NCBI GenBank assembly: GCA_002338605.1
Contig: DDIP01000211.1
Span: forward strand, 4,535-11,253
Direction: 5' to 3'
From: Proteobacteria bacterium UBA1847
GTDB lineage: Bacteria > Pseudomonadota > Gammaproteobacteria > Steroidobacterales > Woeseiaceae
DNA: 6,719 nucleotides
Positions 1 to 6,392 of this stretch are shown here, one piece after another. Numbering within the stretch: position 1 is the first letter of the stretch; every line of letters begins with the position of its first letter. The translations under genes and the position numbers were made by a program. The notes below the pieces were generated by a model. The model ran no database searches, was not told the DNA's origin, and saw only the letters and a list, made by a program, of their open reading frames with translations.

Positions 1-419
1 GGCTGGCGGAAGCCACCGCCGAGTACCTGCACGCTCGGGTTCGAAAGGAGTTCTGGGCCTATCAGCCGGATGAAAACCTGAGCAACGAGGATTTGATCAA
101 AGAGCAGTATCGCGGGATTCGGCCGGCGCCGGGCTACCCGGCCTGCCCGGATCACACCGAGAAGCAGAAGCTCTGGCAATTGCTGGATGTCGATTCCAGC
201 ATCGGCCTCAAGCTGACCGAATCCTACGCCATGTTCCCGACAGCCGCTGTTAGTGGTTTTTACTTCGCGCATCCGGATGCCCGCTACTTTTCGGTTGGCA
301 AAATTGGCCGCGATCAGCTCGAGTCCTACGCTGAACGAAAGGGATTGAGCATTGTCGAAGCGGAGAGATGGTTGGCAGCGAATCTTGGATACGATCCTGA
401 CGAAGCAAACGCAGCATAG
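1..419 (+). CDS. metH: Cobalamin-dependent methionine synthase, C-terminal fragment (activation domain)
   Basis: This is the 3' end of a gene that enters from the left; the open frame is read from base 3 and ends at TAG 417-419, leaving 138 residues. MetH transfers a methyl group from methyltetrahydrofolate through cobalamin to homocysteine, making methionine in the cytoplasm. The visible part is the AdoMet-binding reactivation domain, used when the cobalamin has been oxidised. The hallmark [15 protein letters not shown] begins at about base 121, followed by [16 protein letters not shown] (about 220-267) and the typical tail [16 protein letters not shown], then [14 protein letters not shown]. 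The stop position after LGYDPDE fits the normal C-terminus of the family, so the gene looks intact at this end. The next gene overlaps it. The family call is firm; the catalytic domains lie outside the window. Confidence 0.96.
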   Translation, partial: LAEATAEYLHARVRKEFWAYQPDENLSNEDLIKEQYRGIRPAPGYPACPDHTEKQKLWQLLDVDSSIGLKLTESYAMFPTAAVSGFYFAHPDARYFSVGKIGRDQLESYAERKGLSIVEAERWLAANLGYDPDEANAA

Positions 420-1662
420 TTTGATTGCCGCACTCCTCGCGAGCGCATTCTTTTATGCCGGCATTGCCCGGGCCGATGATTATCGCGAGGCGCGTGCTGA
501 GCTGATCGCAGCCTACCAGCAACAAGACTACGCGCAGATGCTCGTTGCGGCCGAGAAAGCGCTGGCGTCACGTCCGGGGTTCCCCGGCGGCCTGTTCAAT
601 CTTGCCCTGGCACAGACATTGAATGACGACCACGAGGCGTCATTGCAAACACTGACGCGCCTGCTCGAAAAAGGCGTCGACTTCGGCGCCGACGAACTCG
701 ATGAATTTGCCGCGCTGCGCGAGCTCGACGGCTGGTCCCGCTATAAAGAAAATCTTGCGGCGTTGTATCGCCCTGTTGGCGTCGCCGAGGTTCACGCCAT
801 GTACGGTGAGTCCCGGTTCGTGCCGGAAGGCATCGCGATCGACAACGATGGCACGCTCTACCTCGGCAGCATTCATACCGGCCAGTTGATCAGGCTCGGC
901 GACCGCTCGCGCGTGCTGAGCACTGGTGATGAACACTGGAGCGTGTTTGGCATGCGTGTCCATCCGGATGGCAGCCTGTGGTTTGCCAGCGCCGCAGTCC
1001 CGCAGCTCGCGGGTGTCGGCGACCGGGCAGGGCGGACCGGCCTGTTTCGTGTTGACACGCAGACAGGAAGAATCACGAAAGCGGCGGAATTGCCGCAGTA
1101 TGAGCCGCAGCAAGTGCTCGGCGACCTGGTGATAGCTGACAGCAATGTCCTGTATTCGACCGATAGCCTGACCGGCGGGATCTATCGCTACTACATTGAT
1201 TCGAATGAATTCGAGATTCTCGTCGAACGCGGCCGCCTGGGTTCGCCGCAGGGACTGGTGCTCGATGACAGCGGGGCGTATCTCTATGTCGCCGACTACA
1301 TTGGCGGCCTTTATCGTGTGTCGCTCGACGACGGTTCGTTGATCAAACTCCGGGTTCCGCCGGATGTGACTGATTACGGCATCGACGGGCTGTATCGCTA
1401 CGGCAGTGAACTGATCGTTATTCAGAACGGTGTGCGCCCGCATCGTGTCGTGGCACTCAGGCTTGCCAATGATGGTCTCTCGATCAGTGGCTCGCGACTG
1501 CTGGCGTCCAACCTCGAGGGTTTCGACGAGCCGACACTGGGTACGATCGTTGGCGACGAGTTCTACTTCGTCGCCAATAGCCACTGGAATCGGTTCGACG
1601 CCGAGAACCGTTTACCCGACGGCCTGTCCGGGCCGCTGATACTCCGGTTGTCGCTGAAGTAA
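352..1662 (+). CDS. Exported SMP-30/gluconolactonase-like beta-propeller protein
   Basis: Probably a periplasmic six-bladed beta-propeller protein; its substrate is unknown. Numbered from TTG 352 (436 residues), a hydrophobic stretch at about 24-38 is followed by an Ala-Arg-Ala site, predicting cleavage before Asp42. Residues about 43-140 are helical, with a TPR-like pattern ([14 protein letters not shown], then [11 protein letters not shown]). From about 155 come propeller-like strands: [35 protein letters not shown], then [18 protein letters not shown]. The PEG, SPQG and GIDG positions resemble the metal-site loops of SMP-30 lactonases, but I cannot confirm all metal ligands. The start is uncertain because no ATG precedes the signal peptide. 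TTG 352 has a purine-rich AAAGGGA seven bases upstream; TTG 385 and CTG 397 would give a more usual signal length (30 or 26 residues). ATG 538 would remove the signal peptide. It overlaps the end of metH and may be translationally coupled to it. Confidence 0.8.
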   Translation: MSKRRDGWQRILDTILTKQTQHSLIAALLASAFFYAGIARADDYREARAELIAAYQQQDYAQMLVAAEKALASRPGFPGGLFNLALAQTLNDDHEASLQTLTRLLEKGVDFGADELDEFAALRELDGWSRYKENLAALYRPVGVAEVHAMYGESRFVPEGIAIDNDGTLYLGSIHTGQLIRLGDRSRVLSTGDEHWSVFGMRVHPDGSLWFASAAVPQLAGVGDRAGRTGLFRVDTQTGRITKAAELPQYEPQQVLGDLVIADSNVLYSTDSLTGGIYRYYIDSNEFEILVERGRLGSPQGLVLDDSGAYLYVADYIGGLYRVSLDDGSLIKLRVPPDVTDYGIDGLYRYGSELIVIQNGVRPHRVVALRLANDGLSISGSRLLASNLEGFDEPTLGTIVGDEFYFVANSHWNRFDAENRLPDGLSGPLILRLSLK

Positions 1663-1666
1663 TCGC

Positions 1667-1695
1667 TTGACAGGCTAAATCAGAACGCCTATTCT
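1667..1695 (+). promoter_or_regulatory. sigma70-type promoter of the TetR gene
   Basis: TTGACA at 1667-1672 is a perfect -35 element. TATTCT at 1690-1695 is a good -10 element (4 of 6 matches to TATAAT), and the spacing is exactly 17 bases. Initiation about seven bases after the -10 falls at roughly 1702-1703, on the ATG of the regulator gene. The match is seen directly; promoter activity is inferred. Confidence 0.75.
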
Positions 1696-1700
1696 GATTT
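1677..1700. promoter_or_regulatory. Operator 1: perfect 9-bp inverted repeat over the -10 element
   Basis: AAATCAGAA (1677-1685) and TTCTGATTT (1692-1700) are exact reverse complements separated by six bases. The repeat covers most of the spacer and the -10 element and ends two bases before the regulator's ATG, where a bound repressor would block RNA polymerase. Palindromes of this size next to a tetR-type gene are usually its own operator. The same core recurs at 2300-2323, which strengthens the call. Confidence 0.75.
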
Positions 1701-1702
1701 GC

Positions 1703-2284
1703 ATGGTCAGAAGCCGCACATTCGATCCGTCGACAGCATTGACCCAGGTGGTCGACCTGTTCGCGTCCAAGGGCTACTCGGAAACCTCGATGGAGGACAT
1801 CGTTAAGGCAACGGGTGTCAGCCGCTATGGCCTGTACGGCACCTTTGGCAACAAGCGCGAGCTGTTCGAGCAGGCGCTCGATCGCTACGCGGACAGCATG
1901 GGTAAACAGGCCTTCCTCAGACTGCTGGAACCCGACGCTTCGCTGGACCACATTCGCAAGATCTTTGCCGAACGCGTAAGCGACATGTGTTGCGAGGAGG
2001 AGAGCAAGGGCTGCCTGTTCATTCACACGGCAATGGAGCTCGCACCGCAGGACGAGGATCTTCGCGATGTTCTGCAGCGGTTCATGCGCCGCATGAGCAA
2101 GCTGTTCGCGGTGGGCCTTGAGGCTGCGAAGGCGAAAGGCGAAGTTCGCGAAAGTCTTGACGTCAATGCGGCCGGCGAATTGTTGACCAGTACGATGTTC
2201 GGGCTGGCGGTCCTGGGTCGTACCGGGTTCTCACGCGAAGCGCTGGACGGCATCGTTGAAAATACATTGCGCGCCATGCGCTAA
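1703..2284 (+). CDS. TetR/AcrR-family transcriptional regulator
   Basis: A 193-residue cytoplasmic DNA-binding repressor of usual TetR length. The N-terminal helix-turn-helix is clear: ALTQVVDLFASKGYSETSM leads into EDIVKATGVSRYGLYGTFGNK (residues about 31-51), the recognition-helix signature with Tyr-Gly-Thr-Phe in place of the common Tyr-His/Tyr-Phe. The rest is the ligand-binding and dimerisation domain, containing GCLFIHTAMELAP (103-115). Three cysteines sit close together (96, 97 and 104), so thiol-based sensing is conceivable but only inferred. ATG 1703 is the first start in frame after the promoter and has no Shine-Dalgarno sequence; with the predicted transcription start at about 1702-1703 the mRNA would be leaderless. 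It likely represses itself through the repeat at 1677-1700 and the next gene through the one at 2300-2323. The inducer is unknown. Confidence 0.93.
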   Translation: MVRSRTFDPSTALTQVVDLFASKGYSETSMEDIVKATGVSRYGLYGTFGNKRELFEQALDRYADSMGKQAFLRLLEPDASLDHIRKIFAERVSDMCCEEESKGCLFIHTAMELAPQDEDLRDVLQRFMRRMSKLFAVGLEAAKAKGEVRESLDVNAAGELLTSTMFGLAVLGRTGFSREALDGIVENTLRAMR

Positions 2285-2293
2285 ACCCTTTTT

Positions 2294-2321
2294 TTGAGTA
2301 AAACAGAATGAATGTTCTGAT
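2294..2321 (+). promoter_or_regulatory. Possible promoter of the small secreted protein gene
   Basis: TTGAGT at 2294-2299 (4 of 6 matches) and TCTGAT at 2316-2321 (4 of 6) are 16 bases apart. This places initiation near 2328 and gives a short leader that contains the Shine-Dalgarno sequence at 2332-2336. The elements are weaker than those of the tetR promoter and other alignments are possible. Overlap with operator 2 supports the location. Confidence 0.4.
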
Positions 2322-2323
2322 TA
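2300..2323. promoter_or_regulatory. Operator 2: second copy of the TetR-type palindrome
   Basis: CAGAA (2304-2308) and TTCTG (2315-2319) form an inverted repeat with a six-base spacer; after one mismatched pair, two further outer A-T pairs match. Aligned with operator 1 (1677-1700), 18 of 24 positions are identical, including the whole TTCTGATT right arm, although the spacers differ. It lies between the tetR stop and the Shine-Dalgarno sequence of the next gene, where it could control that gene. I saw no third copy in the window. Confidence 0.7.
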
Positions 2324-2331
2324 ACACCACC

Positions 2332-2336
2332 AGGAG
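2332..2336 (+). promoter_or_regulatory. Shine-Dalgarno sequence deciding the start of the secreted protein gene
   Basis: AGGAG is seven bases before ATG 2344 and four before ATG 2341. It excludes the in-frame ATG at 2308, which lies upstream of it. Confidence 0.7.
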
Positions 2337-2343
2337 AAGCATG

Positions 2344-2679
2344 ATGAAGTATCCAAAACTGGCACTTTCCACCGCCGTCGCCGGCGCTATTCTTTCCGGC
2401 GGCGCGCTGGCAATGCCCGGCTTTACGGAGCAAGCTCCGTTTAGCAGCGTCGAGATTTGCATCGGCAAGATTTCGAAAGCGGCGAACTACGAGAACGCCC
2501 GTCGCGTCAGACACGAAGTGGACTCGGAGGCACGCCGTGTCGGCGGCCACACGATCAGGATCGACACGAGTGTGTTCGGCGCTGACGGGTCGGAACTGAT
2601 TCGTGAATACTCAACCGTCTGTGCGGTTTCCACGAACCAGGAAACCCGACATTTTGTCATCCGGGAAAAAGGTATCTGA
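2344..2679 (+). CDS. Small secreted protein of unknown function
   Basis: I do not recognise this family. From ATG 2344 the protein has 111 residues. MKYPKLALSTAVAGAILSGG followed by Ala-Leu-Ala is a typical Sec signal peptide, with predicted cleavage after Ala23; the mature part is about 88 residues. It is charged, with a probable helix rich in Arg and Glu (about 46-66) followed by beta-like segments (TIRIDTSVF; REYSTVCAV; RHFVIREKG). The mature part has only two cysteines (39 and 93), which could form one disulfide in the periplasm. ATG 2344 is preferred because AGGAG at 2332-2336 lies seven bases upstream; ATG 2341 is also possible at four bases. An earlier in-frame ATG at 2308 falls inside the operator and has no Shine-Dalgarno sequence. 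Position behind the matching operator suggests control by the adjacent TetR protein. Confidence 0.8.
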   Translation: MKYPKLALSTAVAGAILSGGALAMPGFTEQAPFSSVEICIGKISKAANYENARRVRHEVDSEARRVGGHTIRIDTSVFGADGSELIREYSTVCAVSTNQETRHFVIREKGI

Positions 2680-2694
2680 GCACGCCAGGCGACG

Positions 2695-2732
2695 GCCGCT
2701 GGTCTTACAGGGATAAAGTGACGACCAGCGGC
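2695..2732. terminator. Hairpin between convergent genes, possible bidirectional terminator
   Basis: GCCGCTGGTC (2695-2704) and GACCAGCGGC (2723-2732) are perfect 10-bp reverse complements around an 18-base loop. The hairpin straddles the end of the - strand gene (its stop is at 2705-2707) and begins 15 bases after the + strand stop at 2677-2679. Neither side carries a T-rich tract, so it is not a standard intrinsic terminator. It may instead act as a transcript 3'-end stabiliser or be partly chance. Confidence 0.4.
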
Positions 2733-3622
2733 AGGTGGTCTGAACCCAATCGGTGACCGGTTTTCAGGTTCAGTACTTCGATGTCGTCCGACACCAACAC
2801 GTGGTCGATCGGGATCATCGCTACCGGGAACATTGTCGGCCACGTTGGCAGCAGACCGAATCCGCGCCTGGCATCCCGTAGCCCGGTCGATGCGACGAGC
2901 CATCGATACCGGTGCGCCCATACGCTGACATTGAAATCGCCTGTCAGAACGACAGGACCTGACGCATCGGTCACCAGTTGCAGGAGGCTTTCCAGTTGTT
3001 CATTGCGAGCCTCAAATCGGAAGCGACCCAAGGGCACTGTCGGGTGACTGCTGATAATCGTGAGCGGTTTTCCGCCGCGCGTAATGCGTGCGACGATGGT
3101 CGGGTGATCCAGGGGCGGGCTGTCGATGTGGCTAACCGAATCAAACGGAATCCGGGAATACACTGCGATCCCGAAGCTGCCATCGCGTGGCTCGAGGTAG
3201 GCATACGGGTAGTCTTTTAGCAGCGCCTGCGTTCCGGCGACCCATTCCTGCGTGACCTCCTGGATAAGAACGATATCCGGGTCTTCGGCGTCAACGGCTT
3301 TAATCAGCTGCGTGTAGTTGCGGTTGCCGGAGTAAACATTGGCGTGGAAAAGTTTGAGCTGTTCCGTGCCGGCGACTGCGTTTGCGACAGGCAGATACCA
3401 GGACACGATGAAAGTGCTATTAAAGACCGTGAGCAGCAGCAGAGCGGCCGCCCACGGCCAGTTTCGCAACATGGCGAATACGATTGCCAGTAGCAGCGCG
3501 ACCACAAAATATTGCAGCCGGAAGTGACAGAAGAGTTCGACGGACCGAGACGGAACGTCGATCGCCGTCAGCAATGAAAACGCGATTGTCAGGACCGCGG
3601 CAATTTGCAGCAGGCAGTTCAT
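2705..3622 (-). CDS. Membrane-anchored endonuclease/exonuclease/phosphatase family protein
   Basis: A 305-residue protein with an N-terminal membrane region followed by a metal-dependent phosphoesterase domain. Three hydrophobic segments are visible at about 4-20, 37-52 and 57-78. The catalytic domain starts at about 88 and all expected family positions are present: Asn95 (FHANV), Glu122 (IVLIQEV), GIAVYSR (151-157), His193 (IISSHPTVP), Asp229 and Asn231 (LTGDFNV), Asp273-His274 (PIDHVLV) and Ser294-Asp295-His296 (GSDHLPLV). It therefore looks catalytically intact. Family members cleave DNA, RNA, phosphoinositides or other phosphodiesters; sequence alone does not give the substrate. The domain probably faces the periplasm with an odd number of membrane spans, but topology is an inference. 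The gene follows ppiB after five bases without a clear Shine-Dalgarno sequence, so translation is probably coupled. It is the last gene of the prmC-ppiB operon. Confidence 0.88.
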   Translation of the reverse strand: MNCLLQIAAVLTIAFSLLTAIDVPSRSVELFCHFRLQYFVVALLLAIVFAMLRNWPWAAALLLLTVFNSTFIVSWYLPVANAVAGTEQLKLFHANVYSGNRNYTQLIKAVDAEDPDIVLIQEVTQEWVAGTQALLKDYPYAYLEPRDGSFGIAVYSRIPFDSVSHIDSPPLDHPTIVARITRGGKPLTIISSHPTVPLGRFRFEARNEQLESLLQLVTDASGPVVLTGDFNVSVWAHRYRWLVASTGLRDARRGFGLLPTWPTMFPVAMIPIDHVLVSDDIEVLNLKTGHRLGSDHLPLVVTLSL

Positions 3623-3627
3623 AACGG

Positions 3628-4113
3628 CTATTCGTCTATTGTGACTTCGACGATCGTCACGGCTTGCAGCGGTACATCCTGGTGGCCGGCCCTGTTGCCA
3701 GTCTCAACAGCGGCGATTGCGTCAACGACGTCCATGCCGCCGCTGACCTTGCCGAATACAGCATAGCCGAAGTCACGTCCACCGTGATTCAGGAAGTCGT
3801 TGTCGCTGAGATTGATGAAAAACTGCGACGTGGCGCTATCGACGACGCCGGTGCGCGCCATCGCCAGCGTGCCCCGGGCATTTTTTTCGCCATTGTCCGC
3901 CTCGTTCCTGATCGGGTCGCGGGTTGGACGGGCTTTCAGGGTTTCGTCCATGCCGCCGCCCTGGATCATGAAGTTGGGAATTACGCGATGAAATATCGTG
4001 CCGTCGAAATGCTTGTCCGTAACGTATTGCCGGAAGTTCTCGCAGGAAATCGGTGCTTTCTCATCGAAGAGTTCGACGCTGATCTCGCCGTGGTTGGTTT
4101 TAATGGTAATCAT
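3628..4113 (-). CDS. ppiB: Peptidyl-prolyl cis-trans isomerase, cyclophilin type B
   Basis: A 161-residue single-domain cyclophilin that catalyses cis-trans isomerisation of proline peptide bonds during folding. There is no signal peptide, so it is the cytoplasmic type. Conserved parts in order are [17 protein letters not shown] (11-27), [18 protein letters not shown] (36-53), [14 protein letters not shown] (96-109) and [18 protein letters not shown] (114-131). Active-site residues equivalent to human cyclophilin A Arg55, Phe60, Met61 and Gln63 are Arg43, Phe48, Met49 and Gln51. The position of cyclophilin A Trp121 is Phe107, as in bacterial PpiB proteins with weak cyclosporin binding. The start codon overlaps the prmC stop as ATGA (4113-4110), a strong sign of translational coupling. 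The downstream phosphoesterase-family gene begins five bases after its TAG stop. Confidence 0.96.
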   Translation of the reverse strand: MITIKTNHGEISVELFDEKAPISCENFRQYVTDKHFDGTIFHRVIPNFMIQGGGMDETLKARPTRDPIRNEADNGEKNARGTLAMARTGVVDSATSQFFINLSDNDFLNHGGRDFGYAVFGKVSGGMDVVDAIAAVETGNRAGHQDVPLQAVTIVEVTIDE

Positions 4114-4976
4114 GATGTCTCACTGGGTTTGATTGTCGCCTGTGTAACATTCCGACGCGCTACTGTCACGCGCGGCTGGCCGACGAGATCATTATGGCAC
4201 GCAATATCGACCCAGCCCGATTCCGAGAGCAGGCGGGCAACTTCGGTCTGCTGAGTCGCACCGTGCTCCAGCATCAGCCAGCCGCCGGGAGTCAGGATTG
4301 CAGCGCAATCCGATGCCAGAATACGAATGTCATCCAGACCATCCGCGCCCGATGCGAGTGCGGAACGCGGCTCAAACCGCAGGCCAGAGAGCGCCTCGTC
4401 ATCATCACTCACGTAGGGTGGATTGGATACAATGAGCTCAAAACAGCGATCCCGAACGGGCGTGGTCCAGCGACCCTCAATGAAACTTGTGTTGCCGAGG
4501 CTCGCCTCGCGCGCGTTGCCGGCAGCAATTGCGAGTGCGTCGGCGCTGATGTCGGTCGCAGTGATGTCGCACAGTGGCCGCTCCGATGCGATCGCAATGG
4601 CGATGGCACCGCTGCCGGTCCCGAGATCCAGGATTTGCCAATTCGCGTCGTGCGGGATCGTTTGCAACGCCAGGTCGACCAGTACTTCTGTTTCCGGGCG
4701 TGGTACGAGCGTTGCCGGACTGACCTGCAACTCATGTGACCAGAATTCACGCCTGCCGGTGATGTATGCGATCGGTTCTCCGTCCAGTCGACGTGCCAGA
4801 AGGGTCTCGAAACGTTCCAGCGAAAGGGAGTCGAGTTCGTCTTCCGGGTGAGCGAACAGGTAACTGCGCGGCATATCGATCGACGTCGACAGCAGGATTT
4901 CGGCGTCGAGGCGGGCGGATTCGCTAACGTCCCCCAGGTGGGCCGTTGCGCTCGCAATGGCAGCATCCAGTCTCAT
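4110..4976 (-). CDS. prmC: Peptide chain release factor N5-glutamine methyltransferase
   Basis: PrmC methylates the glutamine of the GGQ motif in release factors RF1 and RF2, using AdoMet, which improves translation termination. The protein has 288 residues from ATG 4976-4974, close to the family norm. An N-terminal helical domain (1-75, including [13 protein letters not shown] at 67-79) precedes VPRPETE (91-97). The AdoMet loop is [15 protein letters not shown] (116-130), and the catalytic NPPY is at 185-188, followed by [20 protein letters not shown] (201-220) and a late EHG (237-239). The reading frame stays open another 99 codons upstream, but that part runs antisense into the neighbouring gene and has no PrmC similarity, so the start at 4976 is right. 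No clear Shine-Dalgarno sequence precedes it. It heads an operon with ppiB (4-base overlap); prfA, its common neighbour, is absent here. Confidence 0.95.
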   Translation of the reverse strand: MRLDAAIASATAHLGDVSESARLDAEILLSTSIDMPRSYLFAHPEDELDSLSLERFETLLARRLDGEPIAYITGRREFWSHELQVSPATLVPRPETEVLVDLALQTIPHDANWQILDLGTGSGAIAIAIASERPLCDITATDISADALAIAAGNAREASLGNTSFIEGRWTTPVRDRCFELIVSNPPYVSDDDEALSGLRFEPRSALASGADGLDDIRILASDCAAILTPGGWLMLEHGATQQTEVARLLSESGWVDIACHNDLVGQPRVTVARRNVTQATIKPSETS

Positions 4977-5021
4977 GTGGGTGTACACTCGCCGAAAATT
5001 TCTAATGTAACTGATGCGACC
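4977..5021. promoter_or_regulatory. Divergent 45-base promoter region between prmC and the cystathionine beta-synthase gene
   Basis: All control signals for both divergent genes must lie in these 45 bases or inside the coding regions. The core at about 4994-5010 (AAAATTTCTAATGTAA) is strikingly AT-rich. TAATGT at 5003-5008 is a possible rightward -10, which would give a leader of about seven bases. I see no convincing -35 in either direction, and neither gene has a clear Shine-Dalgarno sequence. An 8-bp palindrome GTGTACAC sits at 4981-4988. Confidence 0.45.
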
Positions 5022-6383
5022 ATGAACGTGTATTCGAACATCCTCGAGATGGTTGGTGAAACGCCAATGCTCGAAGTCAAACATATTGATACCGGGCCCT
5101 GCCGGCTTTTTCTGAAGCTTGAACTGATGAACCCGGGCGGATCGATCAAGGACCGGATCGGAATCTCGATGATCGAGCGGGCCGAGCAGCGGGGTGACAT
5201 TAAGCCCGGTGACACGCTGGTCGAAGCGACAGCAGGCAACACCGGCCTCGGCCTCGCGCTGGTTGCGGCGCAAAAAGGCTACCGGTTGGTCCTGGTACTG
5301 CCCGACAAAATGAGCCAGGAGAAAATTTTTAATCTGCGCGCCATGGGGGCGGAGGTCGTGCTGACCCGGTCAGATGTGGGTCGCGGCCATCCCGAGTACT
5401 ACCAGGATCTCGGTCGAAAGATTGCCGACGAGCGCGGTGCCTACTTTATTAACCAGTTCGGCAACCCGGACAACCCGTACGCTCACGAAACGACCACCGG
5501 ACCGGAAATTGTCAGGCAGATGAACGGTGAGCTGGACGCGATAGTCCTTGGCGTCGGTTCGAGCGGCACCGTCAGCGGTATTGGCAAATACCTGGCCGAG
5601 AATGCCCCGCAGGTCGAACTGATCCTGGCTGACCCGGTTGGCTCGGTGCTAACCGACTATATTAATAAGGGTGTGCTGGGCGAGAGAGGCAGCTGGCTTG
5701 TCGAGGGCATTGGCGAGGACTTCATTCCAGATATCGCCAATTTCGACCAGGTAAGCAAGGCGTATGCGATCAGCGACGCGGAGTCGTTTGCCGCGGCGCG
5801 TGAGTTATTGAGAAAAGAGGGTGTACTGGCCGGCTCTTCATCGGGCACCTTGCTGTCCGCCGCGCTCAAGTACTGCCGGGAGCAAACGACGGCAAAAACC
5901 GTTGTGACACTTGCCTGCGACACCGGCAACAAGTACCTGTCGAAGTTGTTCAACGATTTCTGGATGGAAGACCAGGGGTTCATCGAACGCAAGAAATTTG
6001 GTGATCTGCGCGACCTGGTCGGCCGCCCGCACGGCGAGCGTGCGACGATCACGGTTGGGCCCGGCGATATTCTGACTACTGCGCACAATCGACTGCGCAA
6101 CGCCGGTTTCTCGCAGCTCCCTGTAATGGACGAGGGCACCCTGGTCGGTGTCGTGACTGAAGACACGTTGATCCAGTTTGTCTACGGCAAGCCAGCCCTC
6201 CTGACAGCGCCGGTCGCGGATGCGATGGAGACGGCGTTTATCAAGCTCAACTACACAGAAAGCGTGAATAACCTTGTTGCGATGCTGCGCGTGCAGCCCT
6301 ACGCAGCTATCATGGATGGCGATGAGTTCTTCGGCCTGATTACACGATCTGACGTACTGAATTACCTGCGTCGTCAAATCTGA
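5022..6383 (+). CDS. Cystathionine beta-synthase with tandem CBS domains
   Basis: A PLP enzyme expected to condense homocysteine with serine (or O-acetylserine) into cystathionine, the first step of reverse transsulfuration. The 453-residue protein has a fold-type II catalytic domain (1 to about 325) and a C-terminal pair of CBS domains (about 335-390 and 396-450). NPGGSIKDRIG (37-47) contains the PLP lysine, Lys43. TAGNTG (70-75) is the substrate loop, GVGSSGT (177-183) the phosphate-binding loop, and GSSSGT (271-276) is near the pyridine-nitrogen site. There is no N-terminal heme-binding region as in the human enzyme. The open frame extends upstream to 4848, but that part overlaps prmC antisense; ATG 5022 gives the expected family N-terminus (MNVYSNILEMVGETPMLEV). 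No Shine-Dalgarno sequence is visible. A gamma-lyase-type gene follows after nine bases. A cysteine synthase role is less likely because of the tandem CBS domains and this neighbour. Confidence 0.92.
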   Translation: MNVYSNILEMVGETPMLEVKHIDTGPCRLFLKLELMNPGGSIKDRIGISMIERAEQRGDIKPGDTLVEATAGNTGLGLALVAAQKGYRLVLVLPDKMSQEKIFNLRAMGAEVVLTRSDVGRGHPEYYQDLGRKIADERGAYFINQFGNPDNPYAHETTTGPEIVRQMNGELDAIVLGVGSSGTVSGIGKYLAENAPQVELILADPVGSVLTDYINKGVLGERGSWLVEGIGEDFIPDIANFDQVSKAYAISDAESFAAARELLRKEGVLAGSSSGTLLSAALKYCREQTTAKTVVTLACDTGNKYLSKLFNDFWMEDQGFIERKKFGDLRDLVGRPHGERATITVGPGDILTTAHNRLRNAGFSQLPVMDEGTLVGVVTEDTLIQFVYGKPALLTAPVADAMETAFIKLNYTESVNNLVAMLRVQPYAAIMDGDEFFGLITRSDVLNYLRRQI

Positions 6384-6386
6384 GGA
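6382..6386 (+). promoter_or_regulatory. Shine-Dalgarno sequence of the gamma-lyase-type gene
   Basis: GAGGA overlaps the last bases of the upstream TGA stop and lies six bases before ATG 6393. It supports this start and tight coupling of the two genes. Confidence 0.7.
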
Positions 6387-6392
6387 TTATCA

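Noticed and set aside
640..1584. 314-codon open frame on the - strand inside the propeller gene
   Set aside because: It is fully antisense to a gene with a clear signal peptide and propeller motifs, has no recognisable domain, and reflects codon bias in GC-rich DNA.
2270..2295. Run of seven T (2289-2295) after tetR as an intrinsic terminator
   Set aside because: The only nearby stem is a 4-bp GCGC pair, separated from the T run by several bases; too weak.
2308..2343. Earlier ATG (2308) for the small secreted protein
   Set aside because: It lies within the operator, has no Shine-Dalgarno sequence, and would put a polar extension before a good signal peptide.
3664..4254. 196-codon open frame on the + strand across ppiB and the end of prmC
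   Set aside because: Antisense to two firmly identified genes and without any domain-like sequence.
4981..4988. GTGTACAC palindrome as an operator
   Set aside because: Only 8 bp; nearly the same string also occurs inside the coding region near 6523, so chance is likely.
4848..5021. 58-codon upstream extension of the cystathionine beta-synthase frame
   Set aside because: It overlaps prmC antisense and adds sequence unlike the family; ATG 5022 gives the normal N-terminus.
4977..5273. 99-codon upstream extension of the prmC frame
   Set aside because: It runs antisense through the catalytic domain of the divergent gene; ATG at 4976 gives the normal PrmC length.
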